This document shows, piece by piece, positions 28,364 through 37,326 of a stretch of 64,000 nucleotides of DNA (the stretch's first letter is position 1; every line of letters begins with the position of its first letter). The notes under the pieces were generated by a model. That model saw nothing but the letters and a program-made list of their open reading frames with translations, did not search any database and had not been told where the DNA came from. Both the position numbers and the translations under genes were made by a program. This DNA is from Aerococcus viridans (GTDB lineage: Bacteria; Bacillota; Bacilli; Lactobacillales; Aerococcaceae): NCBI RefSeq assembly GCF_001543285.1, contig NZ_CP014164.1, positions 186,001-250,000 of the forward strand, written 5' to 3'.

Positions 28364-28786
28364 TCAAGTTCTAGGGCGACCGTCATTGTATTCCGTTAAT
28401 TGATTTTCTATATACTTTTTAACAGTTTCTTTAGACATACTGCCTACTGTTGACATGAAATAACTAGGTGTCCATAAATGGCCACCCCATAACATTGCTT
28501 TTGTTTCTGGATATGCTTTGAACCATAGACGCGCAGATTTCCCTTTAAGTGTTTTGACGATACTACTTGCGGCATGTTTAGGGTTGAACGAAATCAACAT
28601 ATGGATATGGTCAGGCATAACTTGGAGCGATTGGATGATAATATCGTGTTCATCACAAATATGCGTCAATATATCTTGCATGGCGTTTTGTTTTTCAATG
28701 GTCGTAAATATTTCTTTACGATACTTTGTTACCCAAACCAAATGGAAATTAAAATCATAAACATTTGTCCTTGTTTTCACTATCAT
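28364..28786 (-). CDS. tnpA: IS200/IS605 transposase TnpA (Y1 HUH enzyme)
   Basis: A 140-residue single-strand transposase. The HUH metal motif is HIHML in VMPDHIHMLISF and the nucleophilic Tyr is in the C-terminal helix region (VKKYIENQL). The N-terminus VYDFNFHLVWVTKYR is typical of the family. Divergent from tnpB, sharing a 100-base promoter region. Differs from copy 2 by a few substitutions. Confidence 0.94.
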   Translation of the reverse strand: MIVKTRTNVYDFNFHLVWVTKYRKEIFTTIEKQNAMQDILTHICDEHDIIIQSLQVMPDHIHMLISFNPKHAASSIVKTLKGKSARLWFKAYPETKAMLWGGHLWTPSYFMSTVGSMSKETVKKYIENQLTEYNDGRPRT

Positions 28787-28886
28787 ATGTAAACACCTCT
28801 TTAACTACATTATAGCAATTGTTATCGCTATAAACAAGTGTCATACGTATGGTATAATATATCTATAAACGCAAGGGGGTGAAAAC

Positions 28887-30029
28887 ATGTATCAAGGAAT
28901 TGAGTGTAAAATCTATCCTAACGAAAAACAGCGTCAGTTAATTCATATGACCTTTGGTCATACCCGATTCATCTGGAACGAAATGTTGGCCATGTTGAAT
29001 GCGCGGTACGAAAACAATCCTGACCTTCAAATGCTATCTTATAATGCGTTATCCTCTCTTATTCCACAAATGAAGAAGGAATATCCCTGGTTGCGTGAAG
29101 TTGATAGCGTAGCTGTTCAATGTAGTGTTAAACGCTTATCCGAAACTTTTGTCCGTTTTTTTAAAGGCTATTCAAAATACCCAAAATTCAAATCAAAGAG
29201 GAACACCAGACAGTCGTATTTAAGTACCATACGTGGCAACAACATTCGTTTTAATGACAATCAACGGTATATCAAATTACCTAAATTAGGTTGGATAAAA
29301 TGTAAGTCAAGTGTGCTTCATATTGAGAATGAACGCATAAAATCTGTCACCGTTAAATATACACCTAGTGGCGACTACTATATCTCCATTTTGGTCACAA
29401 GCGATAATCAAGCAATGCCCAAAACAGGGAATGTAGTCGGTGTCGATTTAGGTTTAAGTGATTTAGCTATTACGTCTGATGGTCAAAAATATCAAAGTCA
29501 GCGACTACATTTGTCTTATAAGAAGCAATTACATTATTGGGAAAAGCGAATGGCCCGTAGACGTTTACAAGCCAAAAAGAACGGTGTGGATTTAGTGGAT
29601 GCGAAAAACTACCAGCAAGCCAAACGCCAAGTGGCCCGTATTCATCAACGTATCAAAAACATCCGCAAGGATTACATTCATAAAATCACAACCGATATGG
29701 TTAAAAGTTATGACGTTATCGTTCTAGAGGATTTAAAGACGACTAATATGATGAAAAATCATCAATTAGCCCGTTCAATCGCTGGCCAATCCTGGCGGAT
29801 GTTTAGAACAATCCTAGAGGCAAAGTGCGAAATGTACGATAAGACATTTGTAGCTATTAATCCGTACAAGACATCCCAAAAATGTTCTAATTGCGGGTAT
29901 GATAGCGGTAAAAAAGCGTTAAATATACGTCATTGGACTTGTATGAAGTGTAATATGCATCACGATAGAGATATCAACGCAGCTAAAAATATATTAAATA
30001 TTGGCCTGGAACGGGCCTTAGTTAAATAG
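28887..30029 (+). CDS. tnpB: TnpB RNA-guided nuclease of IS200/IS605 element, copy 1
   Basis: A 380-residue TnpB, a family now known as RNA-guided DNA nucleases and relatives of Cas12. The RuvC catalytic residues are Asp187 (VVGVDLGLSD), Glu281 (VIVLEDLKT) and the Asp of HDRDINAAKN near the C-terminus; a zinc ribbon lies between the last two (CSNCGYDSG...CMKC). All key residues are present, so the enzyme should be active. GGGGGTGAAAAC precedes the ATG. It differs from copy 2 at about ten residues. Confidence 0.95.
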   Translation: MYQGIECKIYPNEKQRQLIHMTFGHTRFIWNEMLAMLNARYENNPDLQMLSYNALSSLIPQMKKEYPWLREVDSVAVQCSVKRLSETFVRFFKGYSKYPKFKSKRNTRQSYLSTIRGNNIRFNDNQRYIKLPKLGWIKCKSSVLHIENERIKSVTVKYTPSGDYYISILVTSDNQAMPKTGNVVGVDLGLSDLAITSDGQKYQSQRLHLSYKKQLHYWEKRMARRRLQAKKNGVDLVDAKNYQQAKRQVARIHQRIKNIRKDYIHKITTDMVKSYDVIVLEDLKTTNMMKNHQLARSIAGQSWRMFRTILEAKCEMYDKTFVAINPYKTSQKCSNCGYDSGKKALNIRHWTCMKCNMHHDRDINAAKNILNIGLERALVK

Positions 30030-30115
30030 CTTAGACCGCTGTTTTGCTTTGAAATAAGTGGAACAAGTCATGAGTGTTCCTAGAAACACGCCATTTTAAT
30101 GGCGTTGTAGTTCAT
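30030..30115 (+). ncRNA. Candidate omega RNA (reRNA) scaffold end, copy 1
   Basis: By family knowledge, the TnpB guide RNA comes from the 3' end of tnpB through the element's right end and continues into flanking DNA, which acts as guide. Here the 86 non-coding bases after tnpB include the terminal hairpin ACGCCATT/AATGGCGT, and the sequence is almost identical in copy 2. The RNA probably begins inside tnpB. The flanking guide here would start CTTGCGCAATTTTAAA. Confidence 0.45.
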
Positions 30116-30168
30116 CTTGCGCAATTTTAAATTATCTACATACACCTTGTAACTTGAAAGGAGTTATT

Positions 30169-31707
30169 ATGAACGATTTTTTCTTAACGTTAATAGAACG
30201 TAAAGACCAATTATTCACTGCTACTTACGAACATATGGCTATATCCTTACTTGCCTTGTTCATCGCCTGTGTTATTGCAATTCCACTAGCCATTTGGTTG
30301 AGTGACCACCGCAAATATGCGGAGCCCGTATTACAATTTGCTAGTATCTTACAAACGATTCCCTCATTGGCCTTGTTAGGATTGTTAATTCCCTTAGTAG
30401 GGATAGGTTCAGTACCTGCACTGATCGCCTTAGTTGTCTATGCGATTTTGCCTATCTTACAAAATACCTATATAGGTTTTGTAGAAATTGACCCGACAAT
30501 TGAAGAAGCTGCAATCGCTTTTGGGATGCCTAGACGAAGACGTCTGTTTAAGGTGGAACTCCCTATAGCAATGCCGGTGGTCATTTCTGGTATTCGGACC
30601 TCGTTAGTATTAACGATCGGAACAGCAACCTTAGCGACTTTAATCGGTGCTGGTGGACTTGGGTCTTTGATTATGTTGGGGATCGACCGAAATGATAGCA
30701 ATTTAACCCTTATCGGTGCTATCGCATCATCTTTATTAGCGATTATTTTTGGTGCCCTCATTAAATGGTTAGAAAATAAAAAAATGAAAACCATCCTGAT
30801 TAGCTTGCTTGTTTTATTTGTAGGGATCGGTGGGCCCATCTTGGCGCAACGTTTGACTGGTCAAGTAACGAATGTCACCATCGCCGGTAAATTAGGGTCA
30901 GAACCAGAGATTCTAATTAATATGTATAAAGAAATCATTGAAGCAGATAATGACGATGTCAATGTTGATGTAAAAGGTAATTTTGGTAAAACAAGCTTCC
31001 TTTTTTCTGCTTTAGACAATAATGAAATCGATATTTATCCAGAATTTTCAGGTACAGTCCTTGAAAGTTTAGTTGACGTAGATGAAGCTACGGATACAAG
31101 CGACTTCGACCAAGCAGATACCTATCAATTAGCACGTGACTTACTAAAAGAACAGTATGATATGACTTTTCTAGAACCATTTTCTTTTGAAAATACCTAT
31201 GCCTTAGCCGTGAAGCGTGACTTTGCAGAGGATAATGATCTAGAAACGATTTCAGATCTAGCGAAAGTTGAAGATGAGATTACAGCTGGATTTACGTTAG
31301 AATTTATTGACCGTCAAGATGGCTATGTTGGTATTCAAGAATTATACGGGTTGACCTTCCCGTCAGTGAAAAGTCTTGAACCCGCGCTTAGATACAATGC
31401 GATCAATAACAATGAAGTCAATGTGATTGATGCTTATTCAACTGATAGTCAAATTTTAGAGTATGATTTGATTACGCTTGAAGATGATTTAGGACTATTC
31501 CCTAATTATCAAGGAGGTCCATTGATGAATGTAGACTTCGCTGAAGACCATCCAGAAATTGTGGCATCCCTAAACAAATTAAGTGGATTAGTAACCGAAG
31601 ATGAGATGATCCAAATGAACTATGCTGTAAACGTTGAAGGGCAAGAGCCTAGCCAAGTAGCCCATGATTTCCTAGTCGACAAGGGCTTAATAGGGGAGGA
31701 TGCATAA
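30169..31707 (+). CDS. Osmoprotectant-type ABC transporter permease/substrate-binding fusion
   Basis: A 512-residue fusion: an N-terminal permease domain of about 210 residues (six helices, with the EAA loop AAIAFGMPRRRRLFKVELPIA) joined through a helix to an extracellular OpuAC-like binding domain (from about residue 230, GKLGSEPEILINMYKEII). This architecture belongs to the OpuB/OpuC/BusB group, which imports choline, carnitine or glycine betaine, and also to EgtU, an ergothioneine importer in streptococci. Sequence alone does not separate these. AAAGGAG five bases before ATG 30169. The ATPase gene overlaps its stop. The left flank is an IS605 element only 53 bases away, so the native promoter is probably lost. 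Confidence 0.9.
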   Translation: MNDFFLTLIERKDQLFTATYEHMAISLLALFIACVIAIPLAIWLSDHRKYAEPVLQFASILQTIPSLALLGLLIPLVGIGSVPALIALVVYAILPILQNTYIGFVEIDPTIEEAAIAFGMPRRRRLFKVELPIAMPVVISGIRTSLVLTIGTATLATLIGAGGLGSLIMLGIDRNDSNLTLIGAIASSLLAIIFGALIKWLENKKMKTILISLLVLFVGIGGPILAQRLTGQVTNVTIAGKLGSEPEILINMYKEIIEADNDDVNVDVKGNFGKTSFLFSALDNNEIDIYPEFSGTVLESLVDVDEATDTSDFDQADTYQLARDLLKEQYDMTFLEPFSFENTYALAVKRDFAEDNDLETISDLAKVEDEITAGFTLEFIDRQDGYVGIQELYGLTFPSVKSLEPALRYNAINNNEVNVIDAYSTDSQILEYDLITLEDDLGLFPNYQGGPLMNVDFAEDHPEIVASLNKLSGLVTEDEMIQMNYAVNVEGQEPSQVAHDFLVDKGLIGEDA

Positions 31708-32645
31708 TGGCCACTATAATTGAATTTAAAGATGTAGAGAAAGTATATGAAGACAAACGTGTAATTGCTGACTTGAACCTAACCATCCATGAAGGTGAAT
31801 TTTTTGTCTTAGTGGGTCCTTCAGGTAGTGGGAAAACGACATCCCTTAAAATGGTGAACGGCTTGACTGAGCCAACAGGTGGAGATGTTTACTTTAAAGG
31901 GCAAAAGATTAAAGATCATGATATTGAGAAGATGCGCTGGAATATGGGGTATGTCTTACAGAAGATTGCCCTTTTCCCAACAATGAATGTTAGTGAAAAT
32001 ATTGATGTTATTCCAGAAATGATTGGTTGGCCAAAAGAGAAACGTGTAGCTAGAATTGACGAACTACTCAATTTAGTAGGTTTAGATCCCGAAATTTACC
32101 GGAACCGACCAGTTGATGAATTATCTGGTGGGGAGCAACAGCGAATTGGGATTTTACGTGCGATTGCAGCTGAACCGGATATTATTTTAATGGACGAACC
32201 TTTTTCAGCCCTAGACCCAATTTCGCGTAACCAGTTACAAGATCTCGTAGTCGATATTCATCAGCGGTTGAAGACAACCATCTTATTTGTCACACATGAT
32301 ATGGATGAAGCCATTAAATTAGCTGACCGAATTGGGATTATGAACCAGGGCCGTTTAATTCAGGTGGATACTGCTCAGGAAATTCTGACAAATCCAGAAA
32401 ACCAGGTAGTGGCTTCCTTATTTAACCAAGAAAAAGAAGATATCTTTGGCTTAAATATCTTCCGACCAGATATTCAACCACTTTCAGGAGGCCATCCCGA
32501 TTATCCACAAATTGATATCGCTAGTCATCAAAAGGATTTATACGCCTTACTAGCAACTGATGAGGTGGTTGAGATCACGGAAAATGATACGAGTTTAGGA
32601 ACGCTAGATAGACAGGCTGTATTTGCTCGGCTAAAAAGTATATAA
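31707..32645 (+). CDS. Osmoprotectant-type ABC transporter ATP-binding protein
   Basis: A 312-residue ATPase partner of the preceding fusion protein. Walker A GPSGSGKTT (about 38-46), ABC signature LSGGEQQRIG, Walker B IILMDEPFSALD, and a long C-terminal extension of about 80 residues where OpuCA/ProV proteins carry CBS domains; only a single degenerate one could fit here. ATG overlaps the previous stop by one base (TAATG), giving translational coupling. Confidence 0.92.
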   Translation: MATIIEFKDVEKVYEDKRVIADLNLTIHEGEFFVLVGPSGSGKTTSLKMVNGLTEPTGGDVYFKGQKIKDHDIEKMRWNMGYVLQKIALFPTMNVSENIDVIPEMIGWPKEKRVARIDELLNLVGLDPEIYRNRPVDELSGGEQQRIGILRAIAAEPDIILMDEPFSALDPISRNQLQDLVVDIHQRLKTTILFVTHDMDEAIKLADRIGIMNQGRLIQVDTAQEILTNPENQVVASLFNQEKEDIFGLNIFRPDIQPLSGGHPDYPQIDIASHQKDLYALLATDEVVEITENDTSLGTLDRQAVFARLKSI

Positions 32646-32684
32646 GGTGTTATGATATAAAGAAAATCAGAAAGGTGTGGTGGC

Positions 32685-33233
32685 ATGTTTAAAACCCCAA
32701 TTGATGACAAATTATCAATCAAAATATTAGAAGAGCGTGATGTAGAAGCTTTGTACAAGTTGATTGATCATTCGCGTGATTACCTGGGTGAATACTTACC
32801 TTGGGTGAAATTCATGAAAGCTACGGAAGATGAATTACCTTTTATTAAAGAGGGGCTACAACAATTTGCCAATAACGATGGTTTTCAATGTGGGATTTGG
32901 TTTGAAGGTCAATTAGCTGGTGTGCTCGGTTTGCATTATATTAAACACCTAAACAAGTCAACTTCACTAGGTTACTATTTAGGAGAAGCATTCCAAGGTT
33001 CAGGGATTATGACCAAGTCTGTAGCTTTCCTACTTGATTATCTTTTTAATGACTTAGCCTTAAATCGTGTAGAAATTCGAGCAGCGGTAACCAACCATAA
33101 AAGCCAAGCGATTCCAAAACGCCTAGGCTTTACTGAAGAAGGGATTCTTAGACAAGATGAACAACTAGATAGTGGGCCATCAGATTCAGTAGTATTTTCT
33201 TTACTAAGAGATGAATACTTAGCCCCAAAATAA
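32685..33233 (+). CDS. GNAT family N-acetyltransferase (RimJ/RimL, YdaF-like)
   Basis: A 182-residue acetyltransferase resembling ribosomal-protein-serine N-acetyltransferases of the RimL/YdaF type. The N-terminal pattern (ERDVEALYKLIDHSRDYLGEYLPWV) is typical, and the acetyl-CoA site is in GYYLGEAFQGSGIMTKSV (about 97-114). The GFTEEGILR strand closes the fold. AAAGGTG precedes the ATG. The acceptor cannot be determined from sequence. Ends 40 bases after the ABC operon begins to separate, possibly co-transcribed with it. Confidence 0.85.
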   Translation: MFKTPIDDKLSIKILEERDVEALYKLIDHSRDYLGEYLPWVKFMKATEDELPFIKEGLQQFANNDGFQCGIWFEGQLAGVLGLHYIKHLNKSTSLGYYLGEAFQGSGIMTKSVAFLLDYLFNDLALNRVEIRAAVTNHKSQAIPKRLGFTEEGILRQDEQLDSGPSDSVVFSLLRDEYLAPK

Positions 33234-33331
33234 TCATAAACTTAATAATTATAGAAGGACCTGAATAATTCATAGTTTTTCTAAAAATGTCAATTAATGT
33301 TGTGATTATAGTACTTGTAGTAAATTGCTTC

Positions 33332-33415
33332 ATCACCCGTTAGGTGATGCAAAAAGAACCCCTTTCTGATATGGTTAATTCACAACAAACAACCAATAGA
33401 AAGGGGTCCTCTCAT
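33332..33415 (-). terminator. Hairpins left at the end of the decayed rlmD gene
   Basis: On the reverse strand ACCCCTTTCT...AGAAAGGGGT, about 30 bases apart, is followed by TTCTTTTTG, and then a second hairpin CATCACC/GGTGATG (33332-33350). The first looks like the former terminator of the gene fragment. No other feature was seen in 33234-33375. Confidence 0.4.
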
Positions 33416-33620
33416 TTTATTTCGGTAATAGTACGGATCTTTCATCGGGATAATTGGCTCCACGCGGCCAAAGGGTTTTAATAACTGTATCACCTATTTT
33501 TGTTTTTGTTTTTGTTTTTGTTCTAACTGTTTTTCATAAGGTAAGTGCTGGACTTGACACCCACCACAAATATCAACGACTGTTTTTAATTGGTTTTTAA
33601 AACGCGCAACGTTTGCGAAT
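33375..33620 (-). pseudogene. Fragment of a 23S rRNA uracil-5-methyltransferase (RlmD/RumA family)
   Basis: Reverse-strand translation gives FKNQLKTVVDICGGCQVQHL followed by PYEKQLEQ, the iron-sulfur CxxGGCQxQHL motif of RumA-like enzymes, then a run of QK repeats and a stop. Past the stop, another frame reads PMKDPYYYRNKMRGP, the next conserved block (NPxxYRNK), before ending. The start, the catalytic domain and frame continuity are all missing. The break coincides with a (TTTTTG) hexamer repeat at about 33502-33530. It is a relic of roughly 80 codons. Confidence 0.8.
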
Positions 33621-33641
33621 TAACAGGCTAGTAGGTATAAT
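33613..33641 (+). promoter_or_regulatory. Promoter of cysK
   Basis: TTGCGA (33613-33618), 17-base spacer, TATAAT (33636-33641). The -35 lies at the edge of the rlmD relic. Confidence 0.7.
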
Positions 33642-33693
33642 ATATATCATAGTAAATAGATATGAATTTATTAAATGAAAGGGATTGATATAG

Positions 33694-34614
33694 GTGCGTG
33701 TTGTAAATAATATAACTGAGTTAATCGGGAATACCCCTATGGTAAAATTAAATCGAATCGTTCCTGAAGATGCAGCGGATGTTTATGTGAAACTTGAGAT
33801 GTTTAACCCTTCTAAAAGTGTGAAAGATCGTGCGGCATATAATATGATTAAAGTTGCGGAGGAGAAAGGACTTATTCAGCCTGGTGCAGCGATTATTGAA
33901 CCTACAAGTGGAAATACTGGGATAGGTTTAGCAATGACTGCAGCAGCTAAAGGTTATAAAGCCATTTTAGTTATGCCTAATAATATGACGAAGGAACGTA
34001 TTAATATCTTAAAAGCCTATGGTGCAGAAGTTGTGTTAACGCCAAGCAAGGAGAAAATGCCGGGTGCAATAAAGAAAGCTAAAGAATTGCATGAAACGAT
34101 CGAAAATAGCTTTATGCCTCAACAATTTGAAAATATGGCCAACCCTGATGTGCACCGGGTTACAACGGCAAAAGAAATATATCAGCAAATGGATGGAAAG
34201 CTAGACGCTTTTGTGGCAACGGCAGGCACAGGAGGAACAATTACAGGTACAGGAGAGACGTTAAAAGAGTTACTACCAGATTTGTTTATCACGGTAGTAG
34301 AGCCTAAAGGATCACCGGTTTTATCAGGAGGTAAACCAGGTGAACATAAATTAGTCGGTACGAGCCCTGGTTTTATTCCAGACATACTTAATACGGACAT
34401 TTATGATGAAATTATGCCAATAGCCGATGAAGAGGCTGTAGCTATATTTAAAAAGATGAGCACTGAAGAAGGTATTTTTATTGGTCCATCAGGTGGAGCG
34501 GCTGTTTTTGCAGCGATTGACGTAGCCAAGCGTCTTGGGAAAGGTAAGAAGGTTGTTTGTATTGCACCGGATACTGGTGAACGCTATTTAAGTATGAATT
34601 TATTTGACGAATAA
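33694..34614 (+). CDS. cysK: Cysteine synthase (O-acetylserine sulfhydrylase)
   Basis: Pyridoxal-phosphate enzyme making cysteine from O-acetylserine and sulfide. The 306-residue protein has the cofactor lysine Lys44 in NPSKSVKDR, the phosphate/substrate loop TSGNTG (71-76) and the Gly-rich GTGGTITGTGE region. GTG start at 33694 follows AAAGGG by about ten bases and gives the family N-terminus (VNNITELIGNTPMVKLNR). No cysE neighbour. It converges on an SsuABC-like transporter that may supply reduced sulfur or a sulfur amino acid. Confidence 0.95.
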   Translation: MRVVNNITELIGNTPMVKLNRIVPEDAADVYVKLEMFNPSKSVKDRAAYNMIKVAEEKGLIQPGAAIIEPTSGNTGIGLAMTAAAKGYKAILVMPNNMTKERINILKAYGAEVVLTPSKEKMPGAIKKAKELHETIENSFMPQQFENMANPDVHRVTTAKEIYQQMDGKLDAFVATAGTGGTITGTGETLKELLPDLFITVVEPKGSPVLSGGKPGEHKLVGTSPGFIPDILNTDIYDEIMPIADEEAVAIFKKMSTEEGIFIGPSGGAAVFAAIDVAKRLGKGKKVVCIAPDTGERYLSMNLFDE

Positions 34615-34700
34615 TATTTTTCCATAAAGGGTATTGAGGAAATTTTTCATCGTCTTAGGCTAAAAGCCCCTTTCACCAACACCAAATATTATACAATCTA

Positions 34701-34740
34701 AAAAAACCGTCAAATCAATATTAGATTTGACGGTTTTTTA
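34701..34740. terminator. Bidirectional terminator between cysK and the ABC operon
   Basis: AAAAAACCGTCAAATC with its complement GATTTGACGGTTTTTT around a seven-base loop; usable by both converging units. Confidence 0.92.
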
Positions 34741-34794
34741 TATGGTTATCTTTAAATGATGTGCCGGCTTAGATTTAACACTCTTTTCAAATCT

Positions 34795-35787
34795 TTAGTC
34801 GATAAATTGAGTGTCAATCAGATCTGAGAAGTCTGGTTGTTCTTGTAGGAAATCTAGGTCATATGAAGAATCACCAAATGCTTGTACTTCATCAGCATTA
34901 ACTTCATAAGTGAAGCCGATATTTTCCCAAGCACCATCAATCACTTCTTTACTTAGTGCTTGACCAGTTTCTTCTTCAATATCTGTAAGTGTGATTTCTT
35001 TTGCTTGTTCTGGGTTTTCATTGATAAATGTGATCGCATCTTTATGTGCATCAACAATGTTTTGAATCAATGCTGAATCATTTTCAATCATCTCTCCAGT
35101 AGCTACAAGGACAGATGCTGGTAGTGTTTGACCAAATGAAATTTCATCTGCACCAATAATAACCTTTGCGCCTGCTTCTTGTTGTAAAACGGATGCCCAT
35201 GGCTCAGGTGCAACAGCAACATCAATTTTACCTGATTCAAATAATGCTTGATACTGTGCGGGTTGACCAGTCGTATGTGACATGGATCCACCAATTCTAT
35301 TTGAAGTAATGCCTAATTCTTTCATGTATGTTTCAAATTGAACGTTATGTGTACAACCAACGGCTGGTGTAATAAAGATTTTTCCTTCAATATCTTGGGC
35401 AGTTTCAATCCCACTACCGTTTCTTGCTAAAACGACCGTACCGCCAGTTGACACGCCTGCAATAATTTTCACATCTGTTCCTTTCGTATAGTGGTTCATT
35501 GCTGGTCCTGGTCCAACAAATCCTGCTTCAATTTCACCTGTTTTTAAAGCTGTCATAAATGACGAGCCGTCAGGGAATGTCTTATATTCGATAGAAATAT
35601 TATCTCCTAGATGATCTTGATAGTACCCTTCTGCTTTTGCTACCATTGCTGGAACGTGGTCAATATTCGGGAAGTAACCGATTGTAATGGTTCTTTCGTC
35701 TTTCTCGCCTGCAGACGAAGTACCACATGCGGCTAAAAAGCCCGATAAGCCAACAAGTAACATACTAATAAAGATTTTTTTTTTCAT
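34795..35787 (-). CDS. NitT/TauT-type ABC transporter substrate-binding lipoprotein (SsuA-like)
   Basis: A 330-residue lipoprotein: signal peptide with lipobox LAAC (Cys21), then a periplasmic-binding fold of the SsuA/NrtA/TauA type (NIDHVPAMVAKAEGYY, KTGEIEAGFVGPGPAMNHY). Family substrates are alkanesulfonates, taurine, nitrate or thiamine precursors. The operon is preceded by a T-box leader with a probable methionine specifier, so here a methionine-related sulfur compound is a reasonable inference. It is the last gene of the three-gene reverse operon. Confidence 0.88.
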   Translation of the reverse strand: MKKKIFISMLLVGLSGFLAACGTSSAGEKDERTITIGYFPNIDHVPAMVAKAEGYYQDHLGDNISIEYKTFPDGSSFMTALKTGEIEAGFVGPGPAMNHYTKGTDVKIIAGVSTGGTVVLARNGSGIETAQDIEGKIFITPAVGCTHNVQFETYMKELGITSNRIGGSMSHTTGQPAQYQALFESGKIDVAVAPEPWASVLQQEAGAKVIIGADEISFGQTLPASVLVATGEMIENDSALIQNIVDAHKDAITFINENPEQAKEITLTDIEEETGQALSKEVIDGAWENIGFTYEVNADEVQAFGDSSYDLDFLQEQPDFSDLIDTQFID

Positions 35788-35806
35788 TTCATTTTCCTCC
35801 TATATT

Positions 35807-36556
35807 TTAAAGTCCCCAACGTTTTGCCACATTCTTTTCAATACGCTGGAATATGAATTGATCTACAATGGCACCTATAACACCAATAATAATCATGACA
35901 CAAATAACTAAACTCATGTCTCCAAAATCTGATGCGTAGCGTAATGTGTAACCAAGTCCAGGCCCAGTACTTAGTAATTCTCCAGCCATTAAGGAGCGCC
36001 ATGCAAACGCCCAAGCCAGTCTCGAGCCAGTGACTACGTGAGGAATAGATGCAGGGAAAATTACCCGGCGAAACAGATCAATCCCACCTGATCCCATTGT
36101 TCGTGCCGCTTTAATATAAAGAGGTGGAACATTTTTAATCCCGGTGCGGATGTTTAATGCCATAACAAAGGTTCCGCCTAAAATTACAATAAAGATAACG
36201 GCTTTTTCGTTTAGGCCAAACCACATAATGGCTAGTGGTAACCAAACAATACTGGGTACACTTTGTAAAGCTAATAACATTGAACCAATTGTGTCATCGG
36301 CTGTTTTTGATTTAGCAATGAGTATGCCGATGCTTGTACCTAATAGAAGTGAAGCACTTAAACCGATCGCTAACCGGCGAAAACTTGCCACTAAGCCATA
36401 AATAAGTGTCTTATCTGCTATTCCAGAAATAAATGATTGCCAAACACTTGGTGGTGAAGGAAAAATAATTTCTGACCACCATTCAAGTGCAGAGCCAATA
36501 CTCCAGAATCCAATTAATATCACAAAAAACAATATTCTTTTAAAAATAGGCTTCAT
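35807..36556 (-). CDS. NitT/TauT-type ABC transporter permease (SsuC-like)
   Basis: Membrane subunit of 249 residues with about six helices and the BPD_transp_1 EAA loop (AARTMGSGGIDLFRRVIFPASIPHV, near 150-175). Partner of the SsuA-like and SsuB-like proteins. Its start codon overlaps the stop of the ATPase gene by one base, so the two are translationally coupled. Confidence 0.9.
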   Translation of the reverse strand: MKPIFKRILFFVILIGFWSIGSALEWWSEIIFPSPPSVWQSFISGIADKTLIYGLVASFRRLAIGLSASLLLGTSIGILIAKSKTADDTIGSMLLALQSVPSIVWLPLAIMWFGLNEKAVIFIVILGGTFVMALNIRTGIKNVPPLYIKAARTMGSGGIDLFRRVIFPASIPHVVTGSRLAWAFAWRSLMAGELLSTGPGLGYTLRYASDFGDMSLVICVMIIIGVIGAIVDQFIFQRIEKNVAKRWGL

Positions 36557-37326
36557 TATAATTCCCCGCTTACAACTTTATCTATTTCTTTTTTGAGGTA
36601 ATGCATAACATGTTCCTCAATCTCGATCATTTCTTGTTTATGTTCTTCTCGTGGTCGAGGAATATCCACTTTAATGTCTGTTAAAATGACACCGGGTTGT
36701 GTTCCCAACACGATAATTCGATCTGACAGTTTAATTGATTCAGTTATGCTATGTGTAACAAATAAGATGGTCTTTTTCGTGTCACGCCAGATGGATTCTA
36801 ACTGTGTGTGCAAACGAGAGCGAGTCTGTTCGTCCAAGGCACCAAAGGGCTCGTCCATTAGTAACAGTGTCGGATCCATTGCTAGCGCTCTAGCGATGGA
36901 TACACGTTGCTGCATGCCACCTGAAAGCTCATGTGGATAATGATCAAGATAATTGGTTAACTGAACCATTTTCAAATATTTTTTGGCTTGTGCAACAGCG
37001 TCACTTTTTGACATCTCTTTTTTTAATGGGAAAATAACATTCTCTTTAACGGTTAACCAAGGGAATAAAGCCGGTTCCTGAAAAACCATACCTCGATCTT
37101 TACCGGGTTGTGTTATTGAATGTCCATCAATAGTTATCGTGCCACTTGTTGCCGTTGTTAATCCAGCTACGATTGAAAGTAGAGTGGATTTACCACAGCC
37201 AGATGGACCGAGGATAGAAATGAATTCCCCTTTTTCTACATCTAACTGTATATCGCTCAAAACAGTCGTGGTACTATTATTTTGATCTGTAAATTGTTTA
37301 TTTAAATCTTTTACTTCTAAAAACAT
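36556..37326 (-). CDS. NitT/TauT-type ABC transporter ATPase (SsuB-like)
   Basis: A 256-residue ATPase. Walker A GPSGCGKST (40-48), signature LSGGMQQRVSIARALA, Walker B LLLMDEPFGALD, and the His switch in FVTHSITES. First gene of the reverse-strand operon. ATG 37326 is chosen because AGAGGTG lies six bases upstream; the in-frame GTG... start at 37335 overlaps that site. A T-box leader precedes it. Confidence 0.92.
   Translation of the reverse strand: MFLEVKDLNKQFTDQNNSTTTVLSDIQLDVEKGEFISILGPSGCGKSTLLSIVAGLTTATSGTITIDGHSITQPGKDRGMVFQEPALFPWLTVKENVIFPLKKEMSKSDAVAQAKKYLKMVQLTNYLDHYPHELSGGMQQRVSIARALAMDPTLLLMDEPFGALDEQTRSRLHTQLESIWRDTKKTILFVTHSITESIKLSDRIIVLGTQPGVILTDIKVDIPRPREEHKQEMIEIEEHVMHYLKKEIDKVVSGEL

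Larger units (their letters stand above)
28311..30115. mobile_element. IS200/IS605-family element, copy 1 (divergent tnpA and tnpB)
   Basis: About 1.8 kb; its limits come from comparison with the near-identical copy at 48361-50166. Instead of inverted repeats it has subterminal hairpins: TGTAAT-TC-ATTACA at 28342-28355 and ACGCCATT-TT-AATGGCGT at 30088-30105. The left 10 bases TTTTATTTAA are shared by both copies, so the exact left cleavage site (after TTTAT or TTTAA) is undecided. Both genes are intact. Confidence 0.92.

Noticed and set aside
28518..28792. Forward reading frames antisense to tnpA (also at 48568-48842)
   Set aside because: Antisense shadows of the transposase in a conserved element; no ribosome sites.
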